From positions 1 through 15,201 of the forward strand of contig NZ_JACIYL010000017.1 of NCBI RefSeq assembly GCF_014359955.1: a stretch of 15,201 bases of DNA, read 5' to 3'. Shown one piece after another: positions 6,815 to 15,201 of the stretch; the stretch's first letter is position 1, and each line of letters starts with the position of its first letter. Made by a program: the position numbers and the translations under genes. The stretch is from Thermogutta sp. (GTDB lineage Bacteria; Planctomycetota; Planctomycetia; Pirellulales; Thermoguttaceae). A model generated the notes under the pieces. That model was given only the letters and a program-made list of their open reading frames with translations, did no database searches and was not told the origin of the DNA.

Positions 6815-7912
6815 ATGACCGTAACGCGCATTGACGTCAACCTGGGCCCCAGAGCTTACCCGATCTTCGTCGGGGACCAGATTCTTGCGAAAGCAGGTGA
6901 ATTAATCACCTCATTAATGGACGTGACCCATGCGGTGGTGATCACGGACAGTAATGTGGGCCCGTTCTATCTCGAAACCTGCCAGAAAGCCCTCGAAAAT
7001 CAGGGAATCCGCGTTAACACGGTTACCGTTCCCGCTGGGGAAACCACAAAAAGTCTTCGCTATGCGGAGCAGCTTTGGAACGACCTGGTCGATATTCGGG
7101 CGGACCGGAAGACCGTCATCGTCGCCCTGGGCGGGGGCGTCGTAGGCGATCTTGCAGGATTCATTGCCGCCACATATGCTCGCGGCTTAAGGCTTGTGCA
7201 GATCCCCACAAGCCTCCTCGCCCAAGTGGATAGTTCAGTTGGAGGAAAAGTGGGCATAAACCTGGAAAAAGCGAAAAATATGGTGGGGGCCTTCCACCAA
7301 CCCTCTCTCGTCGTCATTGATGTTGCGACGCTCCGGTCTCTTCCGTCCCGGGAATATATTTCCGGGTTGGCTGAGGTCGTTAAATACGGGGTGATTCTGG
7401 ACGCCCAATTCTTCAAGTTTCTTGAAGAAAACGCCAACGCGATTCTCAACCTGGATCCTCACACCCTCACCACGATTGTTGCTCGGTGCTGCCGTCTGAA
7501 GGCCGATGTCGTCGAAGCAGACGAACGGGAAGAGACGGGCTACCGGGCCATTCTGAATTACGGCCATACTTTCGCCCATGCTTTCGAAACTCTCACGGGC
7601 TACACGTCACTGTTGCACGGCGAGGCTGTCGCCATCGGAATGACCTGCGCTGCCAGGTTAGCCACTGCAAGAAACATGTTCTCCCGTGAAGAATGCGAGC
7701 GACAGACGGCTCTCCTCAAAACTCTCGGCTTACCCACCGAACCACCCCTTCTTTCCACAGACGATGTCCTCGCTTGCATGCGACGAGACAAGAAGGTTCA
7801 GCATGGGCAGTTGCGTCTCATTTTGCCGAAGCGGTTGGGGCAGGTCGAATTGGTTGGCGATGTGGATCCTGGTGAAATTGCTGCGGTTCTCGCACCTTTC
7901 CCAACAAACTAG
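6815..7912 (+). CDS. aroB: 3-dehydroquinate synthase (AroB)
   Basis: 365 residues from ATG 6815, full length. The enzyme converts DAHP to 3-dehydroquinate, the second step of the shikimate pathway, in the cytoplasm with NAD and a divalent metal. Visible marks are the NAD-binding GGGVVGDLAGF (106-116), PTSLLAQVDSSVGGKVGIN (131-149) and the metal ligands E187 (GLAEVVKYG), H251 (NYGHTF) and H268 (LHGE). A TTG at 6797 could add six residues; neither start has a good Shine-Dalgarno, and MTVTRIDVNL is the family-like beginning. Upstream is the small unknown gene, and 30 bases downstream begins the trkH-like gene; the three are probably one transcript though their jobs differ. No other aro gene is in the window. 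Confidence 0.95.
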   Translation: MTVTRIDVNLGPRAYPIFVGDQILAKAGELITSLMDVTHAVVITDSNVGPFYLETCQKALENQGIRVNTVTVPAGETTKSLRYAEQLWNDLVDIRADRKTVIVALGGGVVGDLAGFIAATYARGLRLVQIPTSLLAQVDSSVGGKVGINLEKAKNMVGAFHQPSLVVIDVATLRSLPSREYISGLAEVVKYGVILDAQFFKFLEENANAILNLDPHTLTTIVARCCRLKADVVEADEREETGYRAILNYGHTFAHAFETLTGYTSLLHGEAVAIGMTCAARLATARNMFSREECERQTALLKTLGLPTEPPLLSTDDVLACMRRDKKVQHGQLRLILPKRLGQVELVGDVDPGEIAAVLAPFPTN

Positions 7913-7942
7913 ACCGGCTTCTGTGATGCCACATCAGACGCG

Positions 7943-9493
7943 ATGAACTTCAAACTGATTTCCTACATCCTGGGAATCATCTCTCTCATTGTGGGTGGTT
8001 TCATGACCGCCAGCCTGCCCTGGTCGCATCCATTTTTTGGGCAGGTCGATACCTTTGATTGGCGTGGCTTCGCGGGGACGCTTGGCGCGGTCTTGGTCAG
8101 CGTTCTGGTGGGCTCTTTGCTTCTGTTTATCGGGCGGGATGCTCGTCGTGACCGACTCCTGAGACGCGAGGCTCTGGCCGCAGTCGCCCTCGCATGGTTG
8201 CTTGCAACAATTCTCGGGTCGCTGCCGTTTTTGTTTTCTGGCACCGCCCGGGCCCGTGAAAATGGCCGTATCGTGCGAATGAGTGTCTTCGACGCCATCT
8301 TTGAATCCGCCTCCGGCTACAGCGGGACCGGCGCGTCCGTGTTATCGGATCTTGAGGACCCCGATCTTGTACCTCGATCTGTCCTTTTCTGGCGATCGGA
8401 AACGCATTTCCTCGGCGGACTGGGAATTGTTGTGCTCTTCGTCGCCGTGCTCGGGATGGGATCCGCCGGGAAACAGCTCATGCGGGCCGAGGTGGCTGCG
8501 CCCTCCCAAACGTCCACTCACGAGCAAACCCGCAGGGCAGCCATCGCCTTCGGTAGCGTGTTCGTCACTCTCAATATCATTTTGACCGCACTTCTTCTCA
8601 TCCAGGGGCTGTCCCTTTTCGACGCCTTGTGCCATGCCTTTGGAACAATCGCCACCGGTGGCTTCAGCACGTACAACGACAGCATCGCACACTTCAAAAG
8701 CCCTGCCATCGAACTGACCATCACCGTCTTCATGTTTCTCGGCTGTACCAATTTCGCGCTTCTCTATTTCGCAGCCAAGGGAAACCTGTATCGCCTCCTC
8801 TACGACGTCGAATTCCGCGTCTATGCGGCGATTATCTTCGTATCGACACTGGTGACGGCGGCGTACCTCTTCTTCGAATATCCAGACTATCAATATAATC
8901 CCCTGACAGCCCTCAGATACTCGCTGTTTCAATGCGTGTCGATGCAAACAAACACAGGATTCGCAACGGCCGATTTTGACAAGTGGCCCCCGTTTGCGAA
9001 AGGAGTGCTGCTCGTCCTCATGTATATCGGTGGGTGTGCAGGAAGCACAAGCTGCGCCGTCAAGGTTATTCGCTACATTTTCCTCTTCAAAATACTCGCG
9101 CTCGAACTGGAGCAGACTTACCGGCCCAACGTCGTGCGCGTCGTTCGCATCGGCCAACAACCCGTTACCGATGCCGACCTGCTCAAAAGCATCCTCGTGT
9201 ACTTTGCCATGATCCTCCTCGTCTCTGTTGTCAGTTGGCTCGCTTTACTCGCGTTCGAACCGCTCTCCACCTGGAACGGAACCCACGGAAACAAATTGAT
9301 CGATTGTCTTTCAGCGGTGGCCGCAACGCTCAATGGCGTGGGGCCTGGTCTGGGCCTCGTCGGTCCAACAGCCAATTACGGGGCTCTCCACGCACCGGCC
9401 AAGTGCATTCTGACCACCCTGATGCTACTCGGCCGATTGGAGCTCTTTCCGCTTCTCGTGATTCTCAATCCGCGGTTCTGGCGAGGTCGCTAG
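7943..9493 (+). CDS. trkH: TrkH/KtrB-type potassium transporter, membrane subunit
   Basis: 516 residues, an inner-membrane protein with many hydrophobic segments, in the normal TrkH size range. The four pore-loop filters are visible with their central Gly: SGYSGTGA (124-131), TIATGGFS (235-242), QTNTGFA (335-341) and TLNGVGPGL (462-470). The gate segment GGCAGSTSCAVKVIR (363-377) keeps the conserved basic residues (K374, R377), but the usual Gly-Gly after GSTS or GSTA reads Cys-Ala. TrkH takes up K+ with a cytoplasmic TrkA/KtrA regulator; no such regulator gene is in the window, so it must be elsewhere if used. ATG 7943 lacks a clear Shine-Dalgarno. It follows aroB by 30 bases and faces the hslVU operon, whose end lies 97 bases away. 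Confidence 0.9.
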   Translation: MNFKLISYILGIISLIVGGFMTASLPWSHPFFGQVDTFDWRGFAGTLGAVLVSVLVGSLLLFIGRDARRDRLLRREALAAVALAWLLATILGSLPFLFSGTARARENGRIVRMSVFDAIFESASGYSGTGASVLSDLEDPDLVPRSVLFWRSETHFLGGLGIVVLFVAVLGMGSAGKQLMRAEVAAPSQTSTHEQTRRAAIAFGSVFVTLNIILTALLLIQGLSLFDALCHAFGTIATGGFSTYNDSIAHFKSPAIELTITVFMFLGCTNFALLYFAAKGNLYRLLYDVEFRVYAAIIFVSTLVTAAYLFFEYPDYQYNPLTALRYSLFQCVSMQTNTGFATADFDKWPPFAKGVLLVLMYIGGCAGSTSCAVKVIRYIFLFKILALELEQTYRPNVVRVVRIGQQPVTDADLLKSILVYFAMILLVSVVSWLALLAFEPLSTWNGTHGNKLIDCLSAVAATLNGVGPGLGLVGPTANYGALHAPAKCILTTLMLLGRLELFPLLVILNPRFWRGR

Positions 9494-9524
9494 TAGGTCT
9501 GCGATCTGGTAACGCTTTTTGCCC

Positions 9525-9564
9525 CGCAGTTTTCTGCGACTTGCCGACGCCCGTTTTCGCGGGC
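9525..9564. repeat. Two small tandem hairpins between convergent trkH and hslU
   Basis: CGCAG-TTTT-CTGCG (9525-9538) and GCCCG-TTTTCG-CGGGC (9549-9564) are perfect five-base stems. Their position between converging genes suggests a role in ending transcription from either side, but neither has a following T-run, so this is only a suggestion. Confidence 0.35.
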
Positions 9565-9590
9565 TGTTCACTCCTATCGTCGATGCGCTC

Positions 9591-10931
9591 TCACAAAATA
9601 AACCGGCTGAGATCTTCGTCCTTAACAATGTCGCTCAGCTTACTGCGGACATAGTCGCTGGTAATCACGAACTCACCACGAACATTGTCCGGCGCGTTAA
9701 AACTAACTTCTTCCAGAAGCTTTTCCATCACAGTATAGAGCCGACGCGCCCCGATATTCTGCGTGGTCTGGTTGACGCGATACGCAAATTCCGCAATCAG
9801 CTCAATGGCATCCTGCTGAAAGATCAGCTCCACGTTTTCGCTGCGAAGGAGGGCCTGATACTGCTTGACAAGGGCGTTCTCGGGCTCCGTCAGAATTCTC
9901 ACGAAGTCCGCCTTGGTCAGGTCCGTCAACTCCACGCGAATAGGAAAGCGACCCTGCAGCTCCGGCATAAGATCGCTCGGTTTCGCTCGATGAAATGCTC
10001 CAGCCGCAATAAACAGGATATGGTCTGTACGCACGTACCCGTAGCGTGTCTTGACGGTCGTTCCCTCCACAATCGGCAGAAGATCGCGCTGCACCCCTTC
10101 CCGGGAAACGTCTGGGCCATGAACACTTCCCGTGGACGCGATCTTATCAATCTCGTCAATAAAAATAATCCCGGAGTTTTCCGTCAGTTCAATAGCCTTT
10201 GATTCGATTTCATCTTTGTCGACGAGCGCTTCGACTTCTTCGTCAAAAAACAGACGGCGTGCTTCCGCCACAGTCATTTCGCGCCGCCGTGCGCGCTTAC
10301 TGGAAAAAAACTTTTCCGCCCAGGATTGAAAATCAATATCGATCTGCTCCAGCCCCATTCCACTTACAAAGAATGGAAGTTCTTTTTTCTCCACGGTGAC
10401 TTCGACGATCCGATCATCAAGCACGCCCGACCGAAGCAATTGCCGCAACTGCGTCCGCACTCGATTCTTTCGGGTTTTTTCTTCAGATGCCGAATCGAGC
10501 TCCGCTTCCCAGTCACCCGACTTCAGCAGCACGTCAATCAAACGGTTCTCCGCCCGTTTCTCTGCTTCCTCCTTGACTTTTTCCCGGTACTCCGAATAAA
10601 CGATGGAGATGGCATTATCCACCAGATCGCGGACCATGCTCTCCACATCACGGCCCACATAGCCGACCTCGGTGAATTTCGTGGCTTCCACCTTCACAAA
10701 GGGCGAGCCGGTCAGGCGAGCAAGTCGGCGGGCAATTTCAGTCTTCCCCACACCCGTCGGCCCGATCATAAGGATGTTTTTCGGGCCGATCTCCGCGCGA
10801 ATTTCTGGCGGGAGCTGCTGCCGACGCCAGCGATTGCGAAGTGCCACGGCAACCGCCCGCTTGGCAGCCTCCTGTCCCACGATGTACTTATCAAGTTCCG
10901 CCACAATTTGGGTAGGTGTCAACTGCTGCAC
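9591..10931 (-). CDS. hslU: ATP-dependent protease ATPase subunit HslU
   Basis: 446 residues, close to the E. coli protein. HslU is the AAA+ unfoldase that forms hexamers, binds the HslV peptidase and feeds it unfolded substrates in the cytoplasm. Seen in order: LDKYIVGQ (13-20), Walker A GPTGVGKT (57-64), pore loop GYVG (90-93), the variable intermediate domain (about 110-240), Walker B IIFIDEID (255-262), arginine finger in LQGRFP (R329) and the C-terminal tail LSRFIL that docks into HslV. The start is GTG at 10931, backed by a strong GGAGGAG five bases upstream. It overlaps the hslV stop by 13 bases, so the two are translationally linked. Confidence 0.96.
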   Translation of the reverse strand: MQQLTPTQIVAELDKYIVGQEAAKRAVAVALRNRWRRQQLPPEIRAEIGPKNILMIGPTGVGKTEIARRLARLTGSPFVKVEATKFTEVGYVGRDVESMVRDLVDNAISIVYSEYREKVKEEAEKRAENRLIDVLLKSGDWEAELDSASEEKTRKNRVRTQLRQLLRSGVLDDRIVEVTVEKKELPFFVSGMGLEQIDIDFQSWAEKFFSSKRARRREMTVAEARRLFFDEEVEALVDKDEIESKAIELTENSGIIFIDEIDKIASTGSVHGPDVSREGVQRDLLPIVEGTTVKTRYGYVRTDHILFIAAGAFHRAKPSDLMPELQGRFPIRVELTDLTKADFVRILTEPENALVKQYQALLRSENVELIFQQDAIELIAEFAYRVNQTTQNIGARRLYTVMEKLLEEVSFNAPDNVRGEFVITSDYVRSKLSDIVKDEDLSRFIL

Positions 10932-11461
10932 GCGATCTCCTCCACCACAATATTCTCATTGGTATGCACGTCCAGTTCGGCAGCCACGCGCAGGGCTTCA
11001 CGGACAATTTCAACGGCTGACAAATTGGTGTGCCGGAGCAATGCCCGGGCTGCCGCCACGGCATAAGGTCCGCCGGAGCCGATCCCCAAAATTCCGTCGG
11101 AAGGTTGCAAGACGTCCCCCGTGCCCGATAACAGCAGTGTATGCTCAGCATCGACGGCAATGAGCATGGCCTCAAGGCGACGGAGGGCCCGGTCAGTCCT
11201 CCACTCCTTTGCCAGCTCCGTAGCGGCCCGAGGTAAATTACGGGGGAACTCTTTTAACTTGGCCTCAAAACGCTCGAACAAAGCGATGGCATCGGCAGTA
11301 CTCCCCGCGAACCCTGTGAGAACCTTTCCGTCCGCCAGACGCCTCAATTTCACGGCGTCAGACTTGAGAACGGTGGATCCAAGACTGACTTGACCATCTG
11401 CTCCGATGGCTACCGAGCCACCTCGGCGCACCGTAACCACTGTCGTGCCTCGCATTTGCAT
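10919..11461 (-). CDS. hslV: ATP-dependent protease peptidase subunit HslV
   Basis: 180 residues from ATG 11461. HslV is the proteasome-like threonine peptidase that assembles with HslU. The mature N-terminal nucleophile should be the first Thr of [10 protein letters not shown] (residue 6), so a five-residue lead MQMRG must be removed; a second ATG at 11455 would leave MRG. Other family marks are [26 protein letters not shown] and [15 protein letters not shown]. The frame is open to TTG 11536, but no ribosome site supports that longer form, and the added sequence is not family-like. A GGGAAG lies about ten bases before 11461. The gene heads the hslVU operon and is divergent from floA. Confidence 0.94.
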   Translation of the reverse strand: MQMRGTTVVTVRRGGSVAIGADGQVSLGSTVLKSDAVKLRRLADGKVLTGFAGSTADAIALFERFEAKLKEFPRNLPRAATELAKEWRTDRALRRLEAMLIAVDAEHTLLLSGTGDVLQPSDGILGIGSGGPYAVAAARALLRHTNLSAVEIVREALRVAAELDVHTNENIVVEEIACSS

Positions 11462-11548
11462 GGGACGTGCTTCCCGTTCCAGAAGAAAACAAGCCGGCAC
11501 AGCCGGCGTTGCATATGTCGCCCGATAGCAGACCAAGCGATGAAACTT

Positions 11549-11578
11549 AAATTAGTGCCAAATTGCCCTGCCGGTCAA
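11549..11578 (-). promoter_or_regulatory. Candidate promoter for hslVU
   Basis: On the minus strand TTGACC (11578-11573, five of six to TTGACA), an 18-base spacer, then TAATTT (11554-11549, three of six). The start of transcription would be near 11541, about 80 bases before the hslV ATG. The -10 is weak and the call rests on consensus matching by eye. I saw no heat-shock CIRCE-like repeat. Confidence 0.3.
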
Positions 11579-11671
11579 GCGGTCGCAGTTCAGGGCTTCG
11601 GTATCAAAGAGTCGCTCCAAATTTTCTCGTCGTTCGTCCGGCTGTGGGGATTAGTACAACTGGCTTGCTCG

Positions 11672-11680
11672 TGGTATAAT
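11672..11680 (+). promoter_or_regulatory. Extended -10 promoter for floA
   Basis: TGGTATAAT is a full extended -10 (TGn plus consensus TATAAT at 11675-11680). The -35 region (TTAGTA at 11651-11656, 18-base spacer) is poor, as is usual for extended -10 promoters. Transcription would start near 11687, about 29 bases before the floA ATG, with the Shine-Dalgarno AAGGAGG in the leader. Confidence 0.6.
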
Positions 11681-11715
11681 TCCCACCGTGGATTGCGCAT
11701 CGAAGAAGGAGGTGT

Positions 11716-12705
11716 ATGATGCACGTGGACATCGCTCGTTCTGTAGTGGCACAACTTTCTCTCTGGCCGCTTTGGATTGCACTGGGCGTCATCGGCCTGC
11801 TCTTCCTTTTGTTTCTGGTAATCGTCGTGCTCATGTACGGGGCACTATGGTTTCAGGCATACATGTCCAGTGCCCGGGTGAGCATCTGGAGCCTGATCGG
11901 CATGAGTTTCCGTCAGGTCAACGCGCGGTTGATCGTTCAGGCCAAAATTATGGCCGTTCAGGCTGGTCTTACCGACGAGCGGTACGGAATCACGACCCGG
12001 CGGCTGGAGGCACACTATCTGGCCGGTGGGAATGTCATGAAGGTCATCCACGCCCTCATTGCGGCCAACAGGGCGCAGATGCCCCTCACCTTCGACCAGG
12101 CAGCCGCCATTGATTTGGCCGGGCGGGATGTCCTCGATGCCGTGCGGACAAGCATCTATCCCAAGGTCATCGACTGTCCAGACCCCCGCAGCGGGCGGAC
12201 CATGCTCAGCGCCATCGCGAAAAATGGCGTCGAATTGAAAGTCAGGGCCCGTGTCACCGTCCGCACAAAGATGGAAACCCTCATCGGGGGAGCCACCGAA
12301 GAAACCGTCATCGCCCGGGTTGGCGAAGGCATCATCACCGCGATCGGCTCGTCAGAAACACACCTCGAAGTGCTGGAACATCCGGATCGAATTTCCAAGG
12401 CCGTTTTGGAGCGAGGGCTTGACCAACAGACCGCGTTCCAGATCGTCTCCATCGACATTGCGGATATCGTTGTGGGTCAGAATATTGGGGCCAGACTCCA
12501 GTACGACCAAGCAGAGGCCGATACCCGTGTAGCGCGCGCCAAGGCAGAGGAACGCCGGGCACTGGCCATGGCCCGTAGCCAGGAGATGAAAGCGCAGGTG
12601 GCATACAACCGCGCCCAGGTCATCCTCGCCGAAGCACAAGTCCCGCTGGCAATGGCCCGGGCCATCCGTGAGGGGCGCTTCGAGGTGCTTGCGTCCCGGC
12701 CGTGA
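11716..12705 (+). CDS. floA: Flotillin-like protein FloA
   Basis: 329 residues, normal for FloA (YqfA family). The protein is a membrane-anchored scaffold that forms oligomers in ordered membrane domains. It starts with a hydrophobic anchor (about residues 16-45), then an SPFH/band 7 domain with KAKI-like and [22 protein letters not shown] segments (about 170-200), and ends in an Ala/Glu/Arg-rich coiled coil (about 265-320; [19 protein letters not shown]). The start ATG 11716 follows AAGGAGGTGT closely; ATG 11719 is an equally good alternative with better spacing. A strong extended -10 promoter lies just upstream. It appears to be a single gene, divergent from hslVU. NfeD-type partners, often near flotillins, are not seen here. 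Confidence 0.93.
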   Translation: MMHVDIARSVVAQLSLWPLWIALGVIGLLFLLFLVIVVLMYGALWFQAYMSSARVSIWSLIGMSFRQVNARLIVQAKIMAVQAGLTDERYGITTRRLEAHYLAGGNVMKVIHALIAANRAQMPLTFDQAAAIDLAGRDVLDAVRTSIYPKVIDCPDPRSGRTMLSAIAKNGVELKVRARVTVRTKMETLIGGATEETVIARVGEGIITAIGSSETHLEVLEHPDRISKAVLERGLDQQTAFQIVSIDIADIVVGQNIGARLQYDQAEADTRVARAKAEERRALAMARSQEMKAQVAYNRAQVILAEAQVPLAMARAIREGRFEVLASRP

Positions 12706-12801
12706 GAAAATAGTGCACGGAGCGGTTCAATCCGGGCTCCCGGCGGCACCGCGGTCGCTGTCCTTCTCAGCTTTTTTCATCAAACGGAGATCAAATAGAA
12801 A

Positions 12802-12828
12802 GGGGCACCGGCGCAAAGCCAGTGCCCC
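12802..12828 (-). terminator. Intrinsic terminator behind the isomerase/oxidoreductase pair
   Basis: GGGGCACCGGC (12802-12812) pairs with GCCAGTGCCCC (12818-12828) with one mismatch, around a five-base GCAAA loop. Read on the minus strand, the stem is followed by TTTCTATTT, a good U-rich tail, and it lies 32 bases after the stop of the gene ending at 12861. It may also block transcripts coming from floA on the other strand. Confidence 0.7.
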
Positions 12829-12860
12829 CACCGTTTCGATCCTCAGTTAGCAGGGTGGTG

Positions 12861-14027
12861 TCAACCCTCGATTTCCACCCACCGGCCTTCCCGAGCGCTT
12901 TGGAGAATCGCGTCGCACACCCGCTGCGTCCGGAGCCCAGACCGCATGTCGGGCTGGAACTTTGGGCCACCTTCCAGCGATGCCAAAAAGTCGGCGAATG
13001 TGTTGATGAACGTGTGCTCGTACCCGATCGTGCAACCCGGCACCCACCAGTGTTTCATGTAAGGATGCTCACTGGCTGTCACGTGAATTTTCTGCCAGCC
13101 GGTGAGGTGATCCTCAATCTTCTTGCCGGTTTGGGGATCGGCATAACGGAAGAATTGCAGGAGGTGCGGATCTTCGAGATCGAAAAATACCGAACCCAGT
13201 TCACCATTGAGTTCGAACGTGTTGTAGTTCTTTCGGCCGCGGGCATAACGGGTGCTTTCAAAGGTTCCCAGCGAGCCATTTTCAAAAATCGCCAGGAACA
13301 TACAGGCATCGTCAATTTCTACTTTTTCCACCTTTCCCGTTTCTGCGTGGACACGCTCTTTGACAAACGTCTCCGTGTAAGCGACCACCTTCTTGATCGG
13401 ACCGTTGAGCCATTCGGCAGTATCGATTGAATGTGCGAGAAGATCGCCCGTCACACCCGATCCTGCCACACGCGCGTCTAGTCTCCACAGAGCCAGCCCG
13501 CCCTGAGGCACTTTCTGCGAAATCGTATAGTCCTGGTTATAGGTCGCCCTGTAATGGAAGGGCCGACCGATCCGTCCTTCATCGATGATCTGCTTGGCAA
13601 GTGCGATCGCCGGGACGCGCCGATAATTGAAACACACCATATTGGGCACGCCGGCCTTTTCCACGGCGGCCACCATTTCTTCGGCCTCGCGGGAATTCAT
13701 CGCCAGAGGTTTCTCACAGACTACGATTTTGCCGGCTTCGGCCGCCGCAATCACACAGTCGTGGTGCATGTTGTTGGGCACACACACATCGATCAGATCG
13801 ATGTCGTCCCGTTCGATCAGCTTCCGCCAGTCAGTCTCGATCGATTCATAGCCCCAACGCTTGGCGAACGCCTCTAACTTGTCCTTATCTTCCGGCCGGG
13901 CATACACGGCCTTCAGGACCGGCTTATGTTCCCGATCAAAAAAGTGAGGAACCTGCAACCAGGCGTTGGAATGCGCCTTTCCCATAAACCCGCAACCCAG
14001 CATGCCGATCCTCAGTTCCTTTGCCAT
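12861..14027 (-). CDS. Gfo/Idh/MocA family oxidoreductase, cytoplasmic
   Basis: 388 residues from ATG 14027, chosen for the strong AAGGAGG seven bases upstream and the start [13 protein letters not shown]; seven further residues up to 14048 lack support. The NAD(P) motif is GCGFMG (11-16). The family lysine is in CEKPLAM (EKP 105-107), and the probable catalytic pair is in [14 protein letters not shown] (D195, H199). There is no signal peptide, so it acts in the cytoplasm. Members oxidise sugars or inositols, often at C3, or reduce the reverse; the layout resembles inositol 2-dehydrogenase or levoglucosan dehydrogenase-like proteins, but the substrate cannot be fixed from sequence. It follows the TIM-barrel isomerase-like gene by 91 bases, so both likely serve one sugar route, and is closed by a terminator at 12802-12828. 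Confidence 0.92.
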   Translation of the reverse strand: MAKELRIGMLGCGFMGKAHSNAWLQVPHFFDREHKPVLKAVYARPEDKDKLEAFAKRWGYESIETDWRKLIERDDIDLIDVCVPNNMHHDCVIAAAEAGKIVVCEKPLAMNSREAEEMVAAVEKAGVPNMVCFNYRRVPAIALAKQIIDEGRIGRPFHYRATYNQDYTISQKVPQGGLALWRLDARVAGSGVTGDLLAHSIDTAEWLNGPIKKVVAYTETFVKERVHAETGKVEKVEIDDACMFLAIFENGSLGTFESTRYARGRKNYNTFELNGELGSVFFDLEDPHLLQFFRYADPQTGKKIEDHLTGWQKIHVTASEHPYMKHWWVPGCTIGYEHTFINTFADFLASLEGGPKFQPDMRSGLRTQRVCDAILQSAREGRWVEIEG

Positions 14028-14118
14028 CGTCGTTCCTCCTTTTGGCAAATGTTCAGTAAAGCTGACACGCTCTTTATTTTTTGCCGTTACCTCTGCAAAT
14101 TCATCCTGGCGGAGAGGC

Positions 14119-15189
14119 TCACTCTTCCTCGTACCAGCCGTGAAGATCTCGCACCTGAATCATCACCCGCAAAATGTCGTTCCAGGTTTGCGGATTCATC
14201 ATGACGGCATTGGGAAACATGCAGCCATCCCAGCATATATGCCGCATTCGCTTGGTGAGCTGTCCGTTTTCATCGCGCAGCCAATATCCGGCCGCTTTCG
14301 GAATATCGAGCTTTCCGTTGGGATCAGTCGCCAGACAGTGCCGCCCCGTTTTGTCGTGAGAGCCAGACCCGTGGACGGTGGCATCATTCTGGGCAATATG
14401 GAGATCTATCGTCCATGGGCGCAAAGCATCTGTAAGTTGTTTGTATGCGGCATAAAACCGATCCTGATCCTTCCAGTCAAAGTCCTGCGGGAGTAACGCG
14501 TCCTCGGGCGCGTTGTAGCCAAGAAGATACAAAAGCGTGTGCGCCATATCGGCCTGGAACCCGAGAACATCCGGGCGATCCACCATTTCCAAAAGCTGGA
14601 TCATTCGCCGCCAACTGTGCATGCCGCCCCAGCAGATCTCCCCTTCCGCTGCCAGCTTCTCGCCGTGATCCGCCGCAATATCACAGGCCTGGCGGAATGT
14701 CTCGGCTATCCGACGCTGATTCCCTTCCGGATCCCTGAGCCACTCGGTCACGCTGCATGCGGAATCAATGCGCACGACCCCATAAGGGCGCACCCCGATT
14801 TCTCGCAAGACCATCGCTACCCGACAGCCCTTGCGAACCTGCTCCAGAAACTTCTTCCGCTCGCTTTCGTCGCCCATCGCGGAACCGCCTCCCGTGGGAG
14901 GCCAAATCGGCGCGACAACCGTGCCAATCTTCAGATTCCGTCGGGCAGCTTTCTCTGCAAGCTCCTTGATGGCGTCATCGCTCTTGACCGTGGAATCAAT
15001 ATCAATATGGGGGAGGTAAAGGAAAAGGTCGAATCCATCAAACTTGATTCCGTCCACTTCAGCCGCCGCAGTGAGATCGAGCATCGTATCAAGGTCAATC
15101 GGCGGCTCACCCCCATCGCCTTTTCCGACCACTCCTGGCCAGGCAGCATTGTGAAGCTTAGGAAAATTATGACGCTGTCCCGAAGCCAT
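14119..15189 (-). CDS. Xylose isomerase-like TIM-barrel protein (sugar isomerase/epimerase)
   Basis: 356 residues from ATG 15189, preceded by AAAGGAGG about four bases upstream, almost at the window edge; upstream partners may exist outside. The sequence fits the AP-endonuclease-2/xylose isomerase-like superfamily, where a metal at the barrel mouth helps isomerise or epimerise sugars or keto-sugars. Candidate metal ligands are E184 (EGEICWGG), D214 ([11 protein letters not shown]) and H264 (IDLHIAQND). Segment [10 protein letters not shown] near residues 51-60 also looks like a strand of this fold. There is no signal peptide. The exact reaction is unknown. With the oxidoreductase gene 91 bases downstream it resembles known isomerase-plus-dehydrogenase sugar modules. 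Confidence 0.85.
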   Translation of the reverse strand: MASGQRHNFPKLHNAAWPGVVGKGDGGEPPIDLDTMLDLTAAAEVDGIKFDGFDLFLYLPHIDIDSTVKSDDAIKELAEKAARRNLKIGTVVAPIWPPTGGGSAMGDESERKKFLEQVRKGCRVAMVLREIGVRPYGVVRIDSACSVTEWLRDPEGNQRRIAETFRQACDIAADHGEKLAAEGEICWGGMHSWRRMIQLLEMVDRPDVLGFQADMAHTLLYLLGYNAPEDALLPQDFDWKDQDRFYAAYKQLTDALRPWTIDLHIAQNDATVHGSGSHDKTGRHCLATDPNGKLDIPKAAGYWLRDENGQLTKRMRHICWDGCMFPNAVMMNPQTWNDILRVMIQVRDLHGWYEEE

Positions 15190-15201
15190 GATCCCTCCTT
15201 T

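Noticed and set aside
8342..9160. Minus-strand frame of 272 codons
   Set aside because: Fully antisense to the trkH-like gene, whose pore motifs are clear.
10326..11066. Plus-strand frame of 246 codons
   Set aside because: Antisense to hslU and hslV; no motif and no ribosome site.
12822..13430. Plus-strand frame of 202 codons
   Set aside because: Antisense to the cytoplasmic oxidoreductase and crosses its terminator region.

Overview
The window looks like chromosomal DNA of a moderately GC-rich Gram-negative bacterium, most likely a planctomycete (Pirellulales type, perhaps near Thermogutta). This placement is inferred from gene content: a Tat-exported Gfo/Idh/MocA oxidoreductase, a second cytoplasmic one paired with a xylose-isomerase-like TIM-barrel protein, a secreted GH38-like enzyme, FloA and HslUV. 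No rRNA, tRNA, CRISPR array, transposase or phage gene was seen.

Layout. Positions 1-1517 (-) hold the 5' part of a secreted GH38-like glycosidase that runs off the left edge. Positions 1809-3797 (-) hold a three-gene cluster: Trm112-like protein, HIT protein, then BioF. Positions 3798-4647 have no convincing large gene. They hold a 15-codon Arg-rich mini-ORF behind a consensus Shine-Dalgarno, a degenerate direct repeat with a long hairpin, and a candidate promoter. Positions 4648-5985 (+) encode the Tat-exported oxidoreductase. Positions 5986-6518 are mostly non-coding, with a strong hairpin and TATAAT boxes. Positions 6519-9493 (+) hold a small unknown gene, aroB and a TrkH-type potassium transporter, closely spaced. 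Positions 9591-11461 (-) hold hslV and hslU, which overlap. They are divergent from floA (11716-12705, +), which has a clear extended -10 promoter. Positions 12861-15189 (-) hold a TIM-barrel isomerase-like gene followed by a Gfo/Idh/MocA oxidoreductase, with a terminator behind the pair.

How the genes work together. HslV and HslU form one ATP-dependent protease. The isomerase-like and oxidoreductase pair is probably one sugar-conversion unit with unknown substrate. The GH38-like enzyme and exported oxidoreductase suggest glycan use. aroB (shikimate pathway) and bioF (biotin) are isolated housekeeping biosynthesis genes, as is common where such pathways are scattered. I did not find a clear new multi-gene system. 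The best leads are the exported NAD(P)-type oxidoreductase, the mini-ORF ahead of the Trm112 cluster, and the hairpin or repeat elements in the gaps.
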